This document shows positions 1-10,957 of a DNA stretch of 64,000 nucleotides, piece by piece. How positions within the stretch are numbered: the stretch's first letter is position 1; each line of letters begins with the position of its first letter. The DNA comes from Reticulitermes speratus (Eukaryota > Arthropoda > Insecta > Blattodea > Rhinotermitidae), in the NCBI GenBank assembly GCA_021186555.1, contig JAJKFL010000003.1, forward strand, positions 40,134,408 to 40,198,407, given 5' to 3'. A program made the translations under genes and the position numbers. The notes under the pieces are model-generated. The model was not told the origin of the DNA. It ran no database searches and saw only the letters and a list, made by a program, of their open reading frames with translations.

Positions 1-1810
1 CTGCAACGTCAGATTCTGGCTCAGTTTTGCGTGAAGTCTCCAATATAGAGGAGGTTATTTCTTCTCACATGTGTTTTTGTTGGGCAAAGAATATTCATTT
101 GCAGTATTTCTGCAAAGTACGTCGTTGTGTGATGGGAAAGAAAAATCGCTGATTTTTGTACAAAATACCCGCGTAAGCAATGCATGTAAAAGAACAACAT
201 ACAGAAGTTAAATTAATCCTGACACCATGCGAAGAAATGTAAGACACTATACATGATTTGCAAGGACAGAAAGACAATATTCTGAAAGACATTGCCAGTA
301 TTTTAAAAAAGTGCCGTAGCGTTGACCGAGAAATATTTTCAGAACCTGCGAGGTCTGCTTAGATGTTGGAGGGCGGCATCTCCATTCTTCCATAAAATAA
401 GGTAACTTGAACTATAGGGTAAGTAATGACGAAAAATTCCCTGCGGACAGACGCTTCATATGCGATACAGCTATAGCAACAGCTGTCGTGGTACCGTCAA
501 GATTAATGCAACGCTCTATATATGTACCGAAAGTTTAACACTCAAACTTTGAATTTTACCCACCTGGTGTATTTATCTGTCCCGTTTGATTCTCACAAAC
601 GGCCATTACTTTCCTGTACAGCATTAACCTGCCGATATGTCTATGGAAGCACATTAAGCTCTCTGTGAGATACAAAATGGATTTTTACATGGAGCAAAAT
701 GTATATTTATTTTCCTTTTAAAAACCCATACAACCTACACAAAATGTCATGGACATGTTTGTCGCACAGATAAACGTTGGACTAGTCACGTGTTAGTTTC
801 TCTCAAGATGCCCGCAGAACCACCTGATGGTCTTTAAGCTATGTGTCCAATATTTTTTTGTAATTGTAAAGAAAAATGGAGATTCCAAATCGTAAGATTT
901 CTTGAACATCTCTTTAGCGATTTAAAGTTTTTACATGCGGAGAGACATACATCCGAACCCAGTAGATGCATTTTTGCCATCATTCCTTGCGAACGAGCCA
1001 AACAAGATTAGTATCTGACGTCACTGTGATAAGTAGAATGGTGGACTATCGGTGAAGGGGCGTAGAATGTATGACTAATTCATATAACAATCAAAATAAA
1101 AAACAGTAAGATTATTTAAGTGCAGCTGATATTAAGAAAATCCCGGGCTGACGTATAGATAAATATTATGATAAATATGATATTATAAATAAATATAAAT
1201 GTATGTTTGAGCCTAAGAACTGCCACTCGAAATTTTAACCTGCGCATTTTACTTCTAATCAATTGAACAACGTCACTGGATTTATGCCCAGAATCTATCA
1301 GAAATGCTGCAGTCCTTATAGTATTCCTCTTCTAGAATCACGTGCTCTCCGTACCCTGCAAACAGATTTTGAACTTATTTGACAACATTTACATTGGTTT
1401 TGCCATGCTTGGCATATTTTATACGGAGACAGGGCTTGGTGTTCTGTTTCTCCCCCTTTAAAACACTTTTGAATCAGCCGATGTATTCCCATGAAAAGTG
1501 GTAAAAGGAACATATCCACTTTACCTGCCAAATTTACTCAGCGCGAAATCTAAATGTGGGTTAAGTACAAGATCCGATTAATCTAGCAATTAGAATTTTG
1601 TTTTAATATACCTTCGATATATATTATATATATATATACGTATAATGTCTGTATATACGTCTTGTGTTATGGGAAATTTTCGTAAAGTGTAATAAAAATT
1701 GGGGATCGTTTAAGATATGTATTTACGTAATTTTAGTTTAATTAATGGATAGTTGGATTGATAAATACCAATTTTGTATGGACATAGATACAGACGTACT
1801 CATAAATGCT
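1..1810. other. Intergenic, no gene recognised
   Basis: AT-rich sequence with only short, unrelated open frames lacking splice context or recognisable motifs. A short AT dinucleotide tract lies near 1616-1640. I see no RNA gene or transposon terminus. Confidence 0.5.
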
Positions 1811-2105
1811 GTGGTCGGGGTAGCGTAGTTGGTATACGGACTAGGCTAAGGCCTGAACACGGTTCGAATCCCAGTAGGGGTAAGTGATTTCTCTCTTCCA
1901 AAATGTTAAGACCGGCTCTGCGGCCCACTCATTCTCCAATTTTATGGGTACCAGGGTTCTTCCTGGGGCCGAGGAGTGAAGCTGAAAACTCATCTCCATC
2001 TAGTGGAGAGGTTAAGATTGCGTGGAGCTGTATTTCTTCTGCCTCTACGTGTATGCCTTCGTGGAAAGGGAAAGTTTTACGTTTGCCTTTACTTTTACGG
2101 TTTAT
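1811..2105 (+). mobile_element. tRNA-derived SINE, family 1 (forward copy)
   Basis: The 5' end reads like a tRNA head: an A-box-like GTAGCGTAGTTGGTATACGG, then a B-box GGTTCGAATCCC around 1860-1871. The body shares phrases with other copies here (GGGTACC, CTGGGGCC, CTCATCTCC). It ends in a CTTTAC-type tail, the complement of the GGTAAAG runs that open the inverted copies at 29391 and 49015. No target-site duplication was identified. The tRNA-like head is not a functional tRNA because no clover-leaf acceptor closes. Confidence 0.7.
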
Positions 2106-2276
2106 CTCTCTACAATTACAGATATAAGAGACTACAAATTTCGTTTTAGTTTACTTGAGTGGAGTAGGAACACGGAAGAAACAACTCATTATACTACTTA
2201 CCGTACTGAAATAGTAAAAGGAGAACAAGTGAAGTAAGTTTTGTCCCCACAATTTCCTTTTCTATACTACCTAAGT

Positions 2277-2540
2277 CGCCGATCCCAGTGGCCACACGGT
2301 CTAAGGCGTGGGTTTACGGTCGCTCTATTACTGGGATTGTGGGTTCAAATCCCGCCGGGGGCATGGATGTCTGCCTCTTGTGAGTGTTGTGTGTTGTGAG
2401 GTAGAGGTCTCGGCGACGGGTTGGTCCCTCGTCCAGAGGAGTCCTACCGAGTGTGGGGTGTCTTAAAAGTGTGATCGTGAAGCCTTGACAAATGAAGCGG
2501 CCTAGGCCCCCAAGGGGCTGTTGAGCCATTGAAAAAAAAA
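2277..2540 (+). mobile_element. tRNA-derived SINE, family 2, with perfect target-site duplication
   Basis: The A-box-like region is TGGCCACACGGTCTAAGGC and the B-box is GGGTTCAAATCCC at 2341-2353. A body of about 170 bp ends in a nine-base A run (2532-2540). The 13-mer ATACTACCTAAGT lies immediately before the element (2264-2276) and again overlapping the tail (2540-2552), a textbook retroposition duplication. The intact duplication suggests a fairly recent insertion. Related copies lie at 55739-55995 and, truncated and inverted, at 44030-44135. Confidence 0.9.
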
Positions 2541-2552
2541 TACTACCTAAGT

Positions 2553-4400
2553 ATTAATTTATATTGTGTGACTGAAGACTGTTCTGTCTTGCTGCAACAT
2601 TAGAAAGAAACTATGATGTGTGTGTGAGTGTACTAGTGCAAAGTTCATTTAGAAGCAGTTCTACTGTTCGTTTACTTAGTCTTATTAGTCACAGAAGGCA
2701 GTGATAATGAAAAGTTGCTTTATGAAACAAATATCCAGCGATGTAGAGCGTCTGCATTGGAGAAGATGTTGACACAGGAATATTAGTCAGCTTCAGCATC
2801 AGTGGTGTACGTAAGCAGAATATGGCACAAGGGATTATAATATTTGAAATGTCAAGATATTCACTGTCATGTTTATGGCTCCATACTGAAATCGGTGCAT
2901 AAATGTTAGACTTGCGTTTGTGTTAATTGTCCATCGCGCTAGGATAATCATATTTTTGAAGCTATTAACTTCATGGCACAGGGACGTCCTAAACATTTCC
3001 GTTTTATTGAGATGATCGGGCAATTCCTTGCTATTTACAAGCCAAAACGTCTATTACTGTGTTTACAAAGTCCGCCATTAAACGCTAGGTCTGGTCTGAG
3101 TCACTTGAGTCCAAAACACCATGCTTCTATAAGATGCATTTTAATTTTATCCTCACATCTATGCTTAGGTCTACAAAGTGGTGTATATCTTTCAATTTTA
3201 CTACTGGATTTTGTATGCACTTATAATTTATGTTTTCGTGCTTCATGTCCAGACCATATCATTCTGCTTCATCTTATCGTAACATTATTATTATTATTAT
3301 TATTATTATATGCAATTGAATTATTAGTATTACTGTCAATACATTCAGGAACAAACTTCTTTTAACAATTTTTACTTTAATAATTATAATACTATTGAAG
3401 CTGTTTTCTAGATGTGATTTCATACTATATCTTTCCTATGTGTTTGCCTTTGTTGATTGTTATTTGTGTGCTTTTACTCTTTTCCTGTGCTGTCGCTGTA
3501 ATTAGCCTTACGGATGTTGTGCCAGCACATTAATAGCAAAGAATTAGATTGAATTATTATCGTTATCATTTATTGCTTTCCAGCTTTTCTAGATTCATAG
3601 AAAACAAATATGTATAGTTACATTGTACTGCACGAGATGATAATATAAATATAATGGTGGCACACATCCCCCTGTTTGCTCTTAATTTCTTTTCGTTACC
3701 TGTATATTAAACTTTTTTTCTCTTGCTTCTTTTAAGAAACAAAATAATTTAAAGCTGTGGTGTGGATGAGGCCCTCGCAGACCTCGCGGCGCTAGGGCCT
3801 CTCCAACAAACAGAATACTATAATTTATTGTTGGTTCTTTCGGAATAAATTCCGCCCTAGTGGTAGAAGGCTGTATTCTGAAAGATTTGGGAGTACCTTC
3901 GCCGGTAATAAGAGGGGTCTCAGAATATCGAGTCGCGGATGCCCCCGACCAATATTGTACAGCATTGAATCGAACTTCGGGTTTTCTGGGATATGACGTA
4001 TTTTCGTTTGATAAATGGCTACCGACGTTTGAATAAGTTTGCTGCCTTAGTCTTCAGGGTCTAAGCAGTCGTCACTCTATACACAGCTTAGACACTGAAG
4101 ATGAAAGCAGAAGGCTCTTTAGAAGCACCGTAATCAACACTACTGCCATAACTTCATGTTTTCCAGACAAATTTAATCCACTGGAAGTGAACTTTCAATC
4201 TCCTAATTCCCATGTCATTCCTTTATTCACTTACTTAATCCGACAAGCAGGGTCTAAAACAGTGACAACAAATTGACATAGATCTCAATAAGAATGATCG
4301 AGTGCAGTACACATGTACCGTAACATGATACGTGAAGGTGTGTAATATTTGTAACATTGCTGAAAATGTGTAAATTTAAAAACTCTGGCGATACATTATT
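2553..4400. repeat. Intergenic, with dispersed LINE-associated repeat at about 2973-3290
   Basis: The frame opening at 2973 reads as a degraded copy of a repeat I recognise from many arthropod genomes: SPPLNARSGLSHLSPKH, then a tail like CPDHIILLHLI. The same repeat appears at about 14580-14790, 28090-28390 and 45760-45860. It is probably the antisense face of a non-LTR retrotransposon 3' region. A (TTA)n tract follows at about 3283-3310. The GC-richer patch at 3750-3960 is unassigned. Near 4019-4066 (minus strand) a CTGAAGA box and CAAACGTCGGTA look like a decayed copy of the hammerhead-like repeat described at 45536. Confidence 0.45.
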
Positions 4401-4406
4401 TTTATT
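4401..4406 (-). promoter_or_regulatory. Candidate poly(A) signal AATAAA for the 4502-10857 gene
   Basis: The plus strand TTTATT is AATAAA on the coding strand, about 95 nt downstream of the stop codon at 4502-4504. The distance is plausible for a short insect 3' UTR. Confidence 0.5.
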
Positions 4407-4501
4407 CACGAGGTGTTTTTGTACTACACTGCCCAGCGCAGTTCTTGGGACATTCGATTACATTTATTTTGGGTGTGGTGCATTGTTCACATTGTTCAGA
4501 T

Positions 4502-5657
4502 TTACGGTTCAAATATCTCACGAATGTCAAAATCAACGAGAACTTCTTCTAGGGTTAATCTCATCTTCTCTTCTACGAAGTTGAGAATATCCTTCTCGAA
4601 GTAAGGCTTCACAAGACCGGCGATTTCATTCACAATGTTGTCCAAAGAACCGCCTCCTTCGACTTCGATTGCAATGCTGCTGATAAGGAAAAGACAGTGA
4701 TTTAAACAACGTGTTTGAAAGGTATATAGGCTGGATTAACGTGTTACGAAACAGTAGCATTAAAATGCAAATAAGGTTTCTGTTCTTATGAGATAAGATG
4801 CTGCATCAATGGATAATCGGATCCCCCGTTTCGGGAGAACGAAGTGTATTTATTATCAGGATAGATAGGTCCTAGTCAGAGGAACTTAATTCTGAGCTAT
4901 ACCGCCTCCAAGACTTCTAGAATTATATGTAAACAGAACATGAACAGTCTCCATGTAAAGTTTTTCTTTATTCTAAAGACATAACAGGTTGACTATTTTA
5001 AACTGTAGAACTTATGTTCATAAGGTGCTAAATCTAACTTGTTTAGAAACATATCTGTAGATTTAGTGCAGGCTTTTGGGGTCTGTAAACTGTATTATGT
5101 AGATTTATGCTTAATGTTTTACAGCCCAATGGTAATTTTATGTACCATATGCAGTAACATTCATTAGCCTTGTGTTTTGCCCACACTCTATATTTATGTG
5201 TCTCGTATGATGTTTACAAGAAATAGGGACTGTTTTTCTAGAAGTATTAACCGATTGGTCTTTATAAGTGGATAAGAAGAGGTCTCTGTGAGTACAAACT
5301 GAATTTTTTCGTACAATTTAGATGAGCCGTAGGCGTCAATGGGTTACTTATAATTAAGCTTGCTAGTATTGCGTATTTTTAAAGCTGAAGTTTTGTCATC
5401 AAACTAGCTCTTGTATCCTATTCTTATTACTATTTGGACAAATAAGTAGCAATTGAGTAAAGCTTCTAACCACTTACAGCAGTCAGTGTTAGATATAAGA
5501 GCCACGGAAGTTACAGATTTTCAGTTATTATCTTCTCTACGAAATGTAAAAAAACGCATAATTTTAAAGCGTTTGTGTTCATTAAATTACCTTAAGAAGG
5601 ATGCTAAAATTATTACTAAGCAGATTAAAGCCTTCGAAGTATAGGATGTTTTAAAAC

Positions 5658-5692
<35 letters not shown>

Positions 5693-8600
5693 TCTGTAGA
5701 TATTTACTGGGAGTAGCAGTAAGAAAATTAACTGCATAAAGCAGATTTCTATTTAATAATCTGATACCAGCTCATCGTGTCAAGAAATTCCCCAACTTTT
5801 ATGTAAATCGATGGCTCACTCACCGTATTCTATCCTGAGACAGTTTCATCCAGTTTATTTTAATATCTTTCTTGACCTACTTCTATGTTTCTAAAGCGAC
5901 CTCATTTTTTCAGGTGTTCCGAATAAAGTGCTGTATGCATTTCTGATTTCTACAACGCACACTAAAAACATCGGTTTTCGACACAAGAATAACCACTTAA
6001 ACATTCAAGACAACATGTATGCAGAATGCAGTGATACAGGGTATTGTTGACCATTGTTTCTCTTATTATTTCTTACTGGTCTGAAAAATATGAGAACTAG
6101 ATGGCTGTTATCAGAAGTTTAATAGGCCTACTCAAAGAATTTTAAATTTTCATTAGAAATGCACATATTTTATTGCAAAGCAATTTGATATTATGTCACT
6201 GCTTAGTTTGACATGTGCTATGTGTGAGACGCAGGGAACTTCAATCCATTTTGAACTAGGCACTAAGTAGGTAAATACGGATGGGCAGCGATTTTTAACG
6301 TACGTACCGATCTGCTATATCAAACGCTTTATTTATTGGTACGTACTACCCGTGACTCTGGGGGAAAGTGTAACTTTATAGGCTTAGTAGTGTTTGGAAA
6401 TATCAATGTGACTTCTTAACAAAGTTCAAACTACCCAATGCTATAAGAATAGGAATAACAATTACGACATCGGAGGCAGCAACAGCATTAATTATAATCT
6501 AAGTTGATAATGTATCTTACGTTGCGTTGAGAACTTTAAGGTTCGAAAGCGTCGTCCTGTAAGTGTTTAGATCGGCAGTCAGATCCACTGCAAGTCGAAG
6601 GCTCTCTGCTTTGGCTATGAGGTCTCCAGTTAGCTCTAATCCCATGACTGTAACGCGATAGTCGTAATTAACCTGGAAGAAGAGCAGAATTAAGTTCTGA
6701 TCAGCGGAGTTATTTAAACTCTGTGTATACACGTATAACGGTTTATTAAGAGTGGTTCAATATACATAAGCATATAATCATAGAAACAATGCTACACATG
6801 TTGTCGCAGGGAAACTTATAATCGCTTTACCGCGAATAAATTCGCTGCCTTTTATATAACCAGAAGTTTCAATTCAGTGTTCAAAATCATCTGCCACTGA
6901 ACCACACTCTGAGACAACTCAGTACATGTCAGACCCTCACAACCTATTGCTTTAAGATCCGTTTTAATATCATTATGTTTCGCATCAGAACGTATGATTC
7001 AGCGTTACATATACTTTTAATGAGAGAAACAGATACAGGCCTGAAGTTTTAGCATATTTTACTTCGTACACTTTCTCTTATTTAAAATAATGATTGAAGA
7101 TAAACTATGACGTATCTTGATAGCTAATCTATTAGCAGTTTGTCTTTCATAATATTATAAATCAGTGTCTCTATTTGCAGTTGTGTTAAATAATAATCAG
7201 ATATTTGTACAAGTAGATAACGTATATAGCAACCGTTATATTGGTTGATGGTGAAATGGAAAAAGACGTTAACTCACTGGATATATAATTGTGAGTCCAT
7301 TTTGACTGACGCAGTTTATTTCAGATTTGAGATCTGCGTTCTTCTGGTATATTACGCGGCGTCGTGTGGTATTTGTTTACCGACGTTTCGGGACAACGTA
7401 TCGGTCCCATTTTCACGGGTCAAGAGTCCGAGTAGGAAATAAAGTAAGCCAGCAACCTATAACGTAGATTCATATGGAAAGTGAGCGCTGGGTAGCAATC
7501 AGTAGGCATGATGACAGCCTACTGATTGCTAGCCAGCGCGGAAGCCTGAAATCAAGGTTATTTCGTATTTGTTTTCAGTTTTACAGGGTTTAATTTCAAA
7601 ATCTCTCAAAGTTCAAGTTACTTTTAGTTATTGTCAAAAGCTGTGATGATGAATATATTAGTAGTTCATTGTAAATGATATTCTGCTGAAAGTGGGAAAT
7701 AATCGAGACAGTATGTGTTTGCTGTGAGGTATGAAAAAATATTCAAGTGTAGTTTGAGGTTAATTTTTGTCTCTAAAGGGTTAACGTATTTATATCCAAT
7801 TTTTTAATCCAAACCCTAGATCCAGAAGTATGTAGCTGAAGGATCTTCATAAGAAATTGGCTTCAAGCATGACGATAGTTGAATGACTGTTTCCCGAGTC
7901 TAAACAGGCGGTTATAAGCATGCATCACTGTGAGATTGACCTCTCGGAATTGCTTGCAGTTCGTGCGAGTGTCACATAACTTACGAGGAGATTGTTGAAC
8001 TCTATATTTGTCGCTATGTGCACCAGGTCTCCGTTGACCTGGACCTGTGCTTCACCATATCGTGACGCTGTCGTTAGATGTCGCAGCCAGCCGTTCGTTA
8101 GGTATATAAATCCCTCAAATTTAGCTGTAAAGATCACCTGAAAATGTAAAGGCTACTATATGGTCTTCGTTAGAGGGAAAAGTGAGGTTTACAAGTCTTG
8201 TGCGACTGAGATATCAGGGATATTTGTTGTGTTCCTCGTTTTGAGGTGGAAGAATTCTGGGATTGTTCTGAAAATGCAATTGTACAGAAAGAAATTATTT
8301 GTAGGTGACTTCGTAGCTGAAGATCTCCGGTTTTTGAAACCTGAGTTGCCTATATACAGCATTAGACCTCAAGGTTTACATCTAATATCCAGCGTAACTT
8401 GTTCATTCTAAATTAATGAAGACATTACATTATTTGTTTTAAATTAGATTGTAATTGCCAGTTAGTCAGAAGGGTGACGTACGAGTATGTGTTAATAAGA
8501 GTGTTGTCGAGTATTATGTTTTATGTCCGACTGCTTCTGAGCGAGCTAATCGGTTTGAAATTACTGACGGCTTTTTATTGTTGACGAAATATAAATATAA

Positions 8601-10857
8601 TAGGATGGTCACAAACATTACGAGAAAATTTTTGTATTACTCTCTTCTTGCTTATTTGTGATCACTTTAACTATTCTGTTTATGGGACTAATAGTTAGAG
8701 TGAACGTAAACATACATACTGCATTATTTGAGGTTGATTGCTGCACTCTTCTCTTATAAAAATGATGTATTATTTATATGTTATGGTGATTTCAAAGAAC
8801 GCTGCTGTCTTATGGGATGTGACACCATGTCTTCTGGTAGAAGTTTATCAGTGTTTAGGAGGAATATATTGCCTACTATACTGTCATGAGGATGGATTTA
8901 TTATGTTCCTCTTAAGCGTCTGTAAATTTATACTAGACAACATGGCGGCTCATTAGATAAGACTGCATTCTTTGTAGTCACTGCCGGGACAGCCTCAAAT
9001 CTCGGTCATTTTCTTTGAAATTTGTCTACTGAAACCTCATGAATATGTGCTGTATGCTGTACAGTTCTTCAAGAATGCGCAGGAGCACAAATTAAAAAAT
9101 GGACCCTCATTTGTGACATGTAAAATTTAATAGACAGGTAGGTGTGCAAATAGTTCAGTTTAAGGTCCATTTTGGAGTAAAAAACAAGACATGTGAGACC
9201 ACAAAGCATGAATATTTGCTATTTTGTTTATGAAATCTATTCGTGAATATTTGCATTTCAAATCTTGAAATATAACACAAATAAGTTGACAAATATGTGA
9301 TGTTTTCTTTTCAACTCACCACAGTGAATTTCTGTTCCATATCGGGGACAGCCAGTGGGTCCAAAGAATGTTCTAGTGCGTATCTGCGTAGCAGGTCCAG
9401 CACAGCATCCACAATTGTATTGGGGCCAGATATGATGCGTTGAACAAGTTCGGCTCGATTCCTTCAATAGAAACACAAAGACTGATATGTGTAAGTTGCG
9501 CTCTCAAATTTACTGCATCCTGTCAGAGAGGCCCTGATACTATCGATGATACAATTACCATTACACACTCTGAAATATCGGGAATATAAATATTCTGACA
9601 GACTCTTACTATGTCGGGAATGTAAATACTCTGACAGATTCTGAAAATATCCTGAATATAAATATTCTGAAAAGTAGACTCTGACAATATTGGTAATAAA
9701 AATATTCTGAAAGGTAGACTGTAACAGTATCGATAATATAAATATTCTGAAAGTTAGACTTAACAATATCGATAATATAAATATTCTGAAAGGTAGACTT
9801 AACAATATCGATAATATAAATATTCTGAAAGGTAGACTTAACAATATCGATAATATAAATATTCTGAAAGGTAGACTGTAACAATATCGAAAATATAAAT
9901 ATTCTGAAAGGTAGACTGTAACAATATCGAAAATATAAATATTCTGAAAGGTAGACTCCGACAATATCTGTAATAAAAATATTCTGACAGACTGTAACAA
10001 TATCGGTAATATAAATATTTTAACGGATTCTGACAATGTCGGTAACATAAATTCTCTGACAGATAGACTCTGACAATGTCAGTAATGCTAATGACCCGAC
10101 AGATTCTGAAATATCCGTAATTTAAATATCTTGACAGATATGCTTTGACAATACGAGTATGTGCAATGCAAATATTCAGCAATAAACGAATATTCTATCT
10201 GTTTGCATATGTATTTCCTATCTTATCAGTAGCGCACCTGGAATCCACCACAGTTTCTTTGGAAGTAACATTATATCGTGGATCACTGTTGAAGGTTTTA
10301 AGCATTCAACCAAACACAAGCTTTATTCTCTACTAACGTCTCTCAGTTATTTTCACGTGGCTCTGTATTTCAGGCCATACCAAACTGCACTGTTGTAAAA
10401 TTTTACATCGCATCCAAGTTATTTCCTTCCAATTACATTATGCAATTTCTATCACACTCCAGGAAAACCTAGCGCTCGGGGAAAGCCAAACCTAGGGGCA
10501 ATTCTAGGATGTGTGTAAAATATAAACTGTTTAGTGCAGATTGTTCTGAACAGGCACAATAGGTAAACAAACAAACAAACAAATAAATAAGTGACTAATA
10601 AATAAATAAAGAAACATAGGTCTAAATAGGTTTATGCGGATGGTGTGATATTTGACGAAAACAAAGCGAACACTATCGTGATGACAGTTCATATTAATAA
10701 TTTGGAGCCTACATGAACTTGGAAAGCAATGCGTGATTTCTTGAATAGGCCTGTAACCTAAATATTATTACCTCGACTTCAGCTCCTTGACACTAGCTGC
10801 AGAAACGCTGCAACTGATCAGAGCAATAACCAAGATGAATATTGCCACTGGCTTCAT
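4502..10857 (-). CDS. Five-exon gene: secreted group 7 allergen-like / JHBP-BPI-fold (TULIP) protein, 236 aa
   Basis: Exons on the minus strand are 10857-10772, 9461-9320, 8137-7985, 6672-6521 and 4679-4502. They sum to 711 bp, have compatible phases, and every intron is GT-AG. The predicted protein begins with a hydrophobic signal peptide (residues 1 to about 20). A helical stretch follows, then DPLAVPDMEQKF at 63-74, which matches the conserved DPxxVPD region of mite group 7 allergens. The middle is alternating beta-type sequence (about 75-175) and the end is a long amphipathic helix (about 190-230), as in one-domain TULIP lipid-binding proteins. An N-glycosylation sequon NAT (176-178) spans the last exon junction. 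The expected role is extracellular binding of a small lipid or hydrophobic ligand. The start is the only ATG in exon 1 giving a signal peptide. The last acceptor is a tandem CAGCAG. The gene structure is well supported; the family is a remembered motif match. A takeout/JHBP-type protein is the main alternative. Confidence 0.82.
7340..7440 (-). repeat. Half copy of the GTCCCGAAACGTCGG inverted-repeat family, inside intron 3
   Basis: The minus strand carries GTCCCGAAACGTCGGTAAAC preceded by a TGGGACC stem partner. It matches one arm of the palindrome at 45536-45765 nearly base for base over about 90 bp, including the ACGCGGCGTCGTGTGGTA end. Only one arm is present. Confidence 0.75.
7485..7539. 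repeat. Near-perfect 23-bp hairpin with 9-nt loop, inside intron 3
   Basis: The left arm 7485-7507 and right arm 7517-7539 are reverse complements with a single mismatch. The loop is ATGATGACA. Pairing stops sharply outside GCGCTG/CAGCGC. It could be the core of a decayed MITE or a small RNA precursor-like fold. Confidence 0.85.
8795..8880 (+). repeat. Dispersed repeat with the AVLWDVTPC reading, inside intron 2
   Basis: The frame reads AAVLWDVTPCLLVEVYQCLG. I recognise AVLWDVTPCSLVEVY as a translation that recurs through arthropod repeat DNA. A second copy reads SDVTSCSLVEVYGCFRG at about 59065-59130. The short open frame here is therefore repeat, not host exon. Confidence 0.5.
9545..10150. 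repeat. 39-40 bp minisatellite inside intron 1
   Basis: Successive TATCGATAATATA/TATCGAAAATATA landmarks fall at 9731, 9770, 9809, 9848, 9888 and 9928, a period of 39 then 40 bp. Each unit carries AATATTCTGAAAGGTAGACT. The centre is homogeneous and both flanks, to about 9545 and 10150, are progressively degenerate. Overlapping minus-strand frames of up to 194 codons across it arise from the periodicity and are not genes. Confidence 0.9.
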
Positions 10858-10945
10858 TGTGACTTGTGAAACACTGAACGTATCTGAAGAAATGTGTTCG
10901 AAACCTTCCACTACTGAATAATGGAGCTAAATAAGTTTCGTGCAG

Positions 10946-10955
10946 TATTTATATA
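10946..10955 (-). promoter_or_regulatory. Candidate TATA box of the five-exon gene
   Basis: The minus strand TATATAAATA lies about 90 nt upstream of the ATG at 10857. A TCAGT initiator-like pentamer (10913-10917) sits about 40 nt downstream, a little farther than the usual 30, so the transcription start is uncertain. Confidence 0.4.
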
Positions 10956-10957
10956 TC

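Noticed and set aside
2281-2365. Possible tRNA gene (A- and B-box-like sequences, also at 1811, 45232, 55739 and 63066)
   Set aside because: Boxes are present, but acceptor and anticodon stems do not close and SINE bodies follow, one with a target-site duplication.
9545-10150. CRISPR-like array
   Set aside because: The repeats are directly adjacent with no unique spacers, in a eukaryotic intron.
9464-10182. Long minus-strand frames rich in FRIFILSIL or FQNIYI
   Set aside because: They are translation of the 39-40 bp minisatellite in intron 1 and appear in several frames at once.
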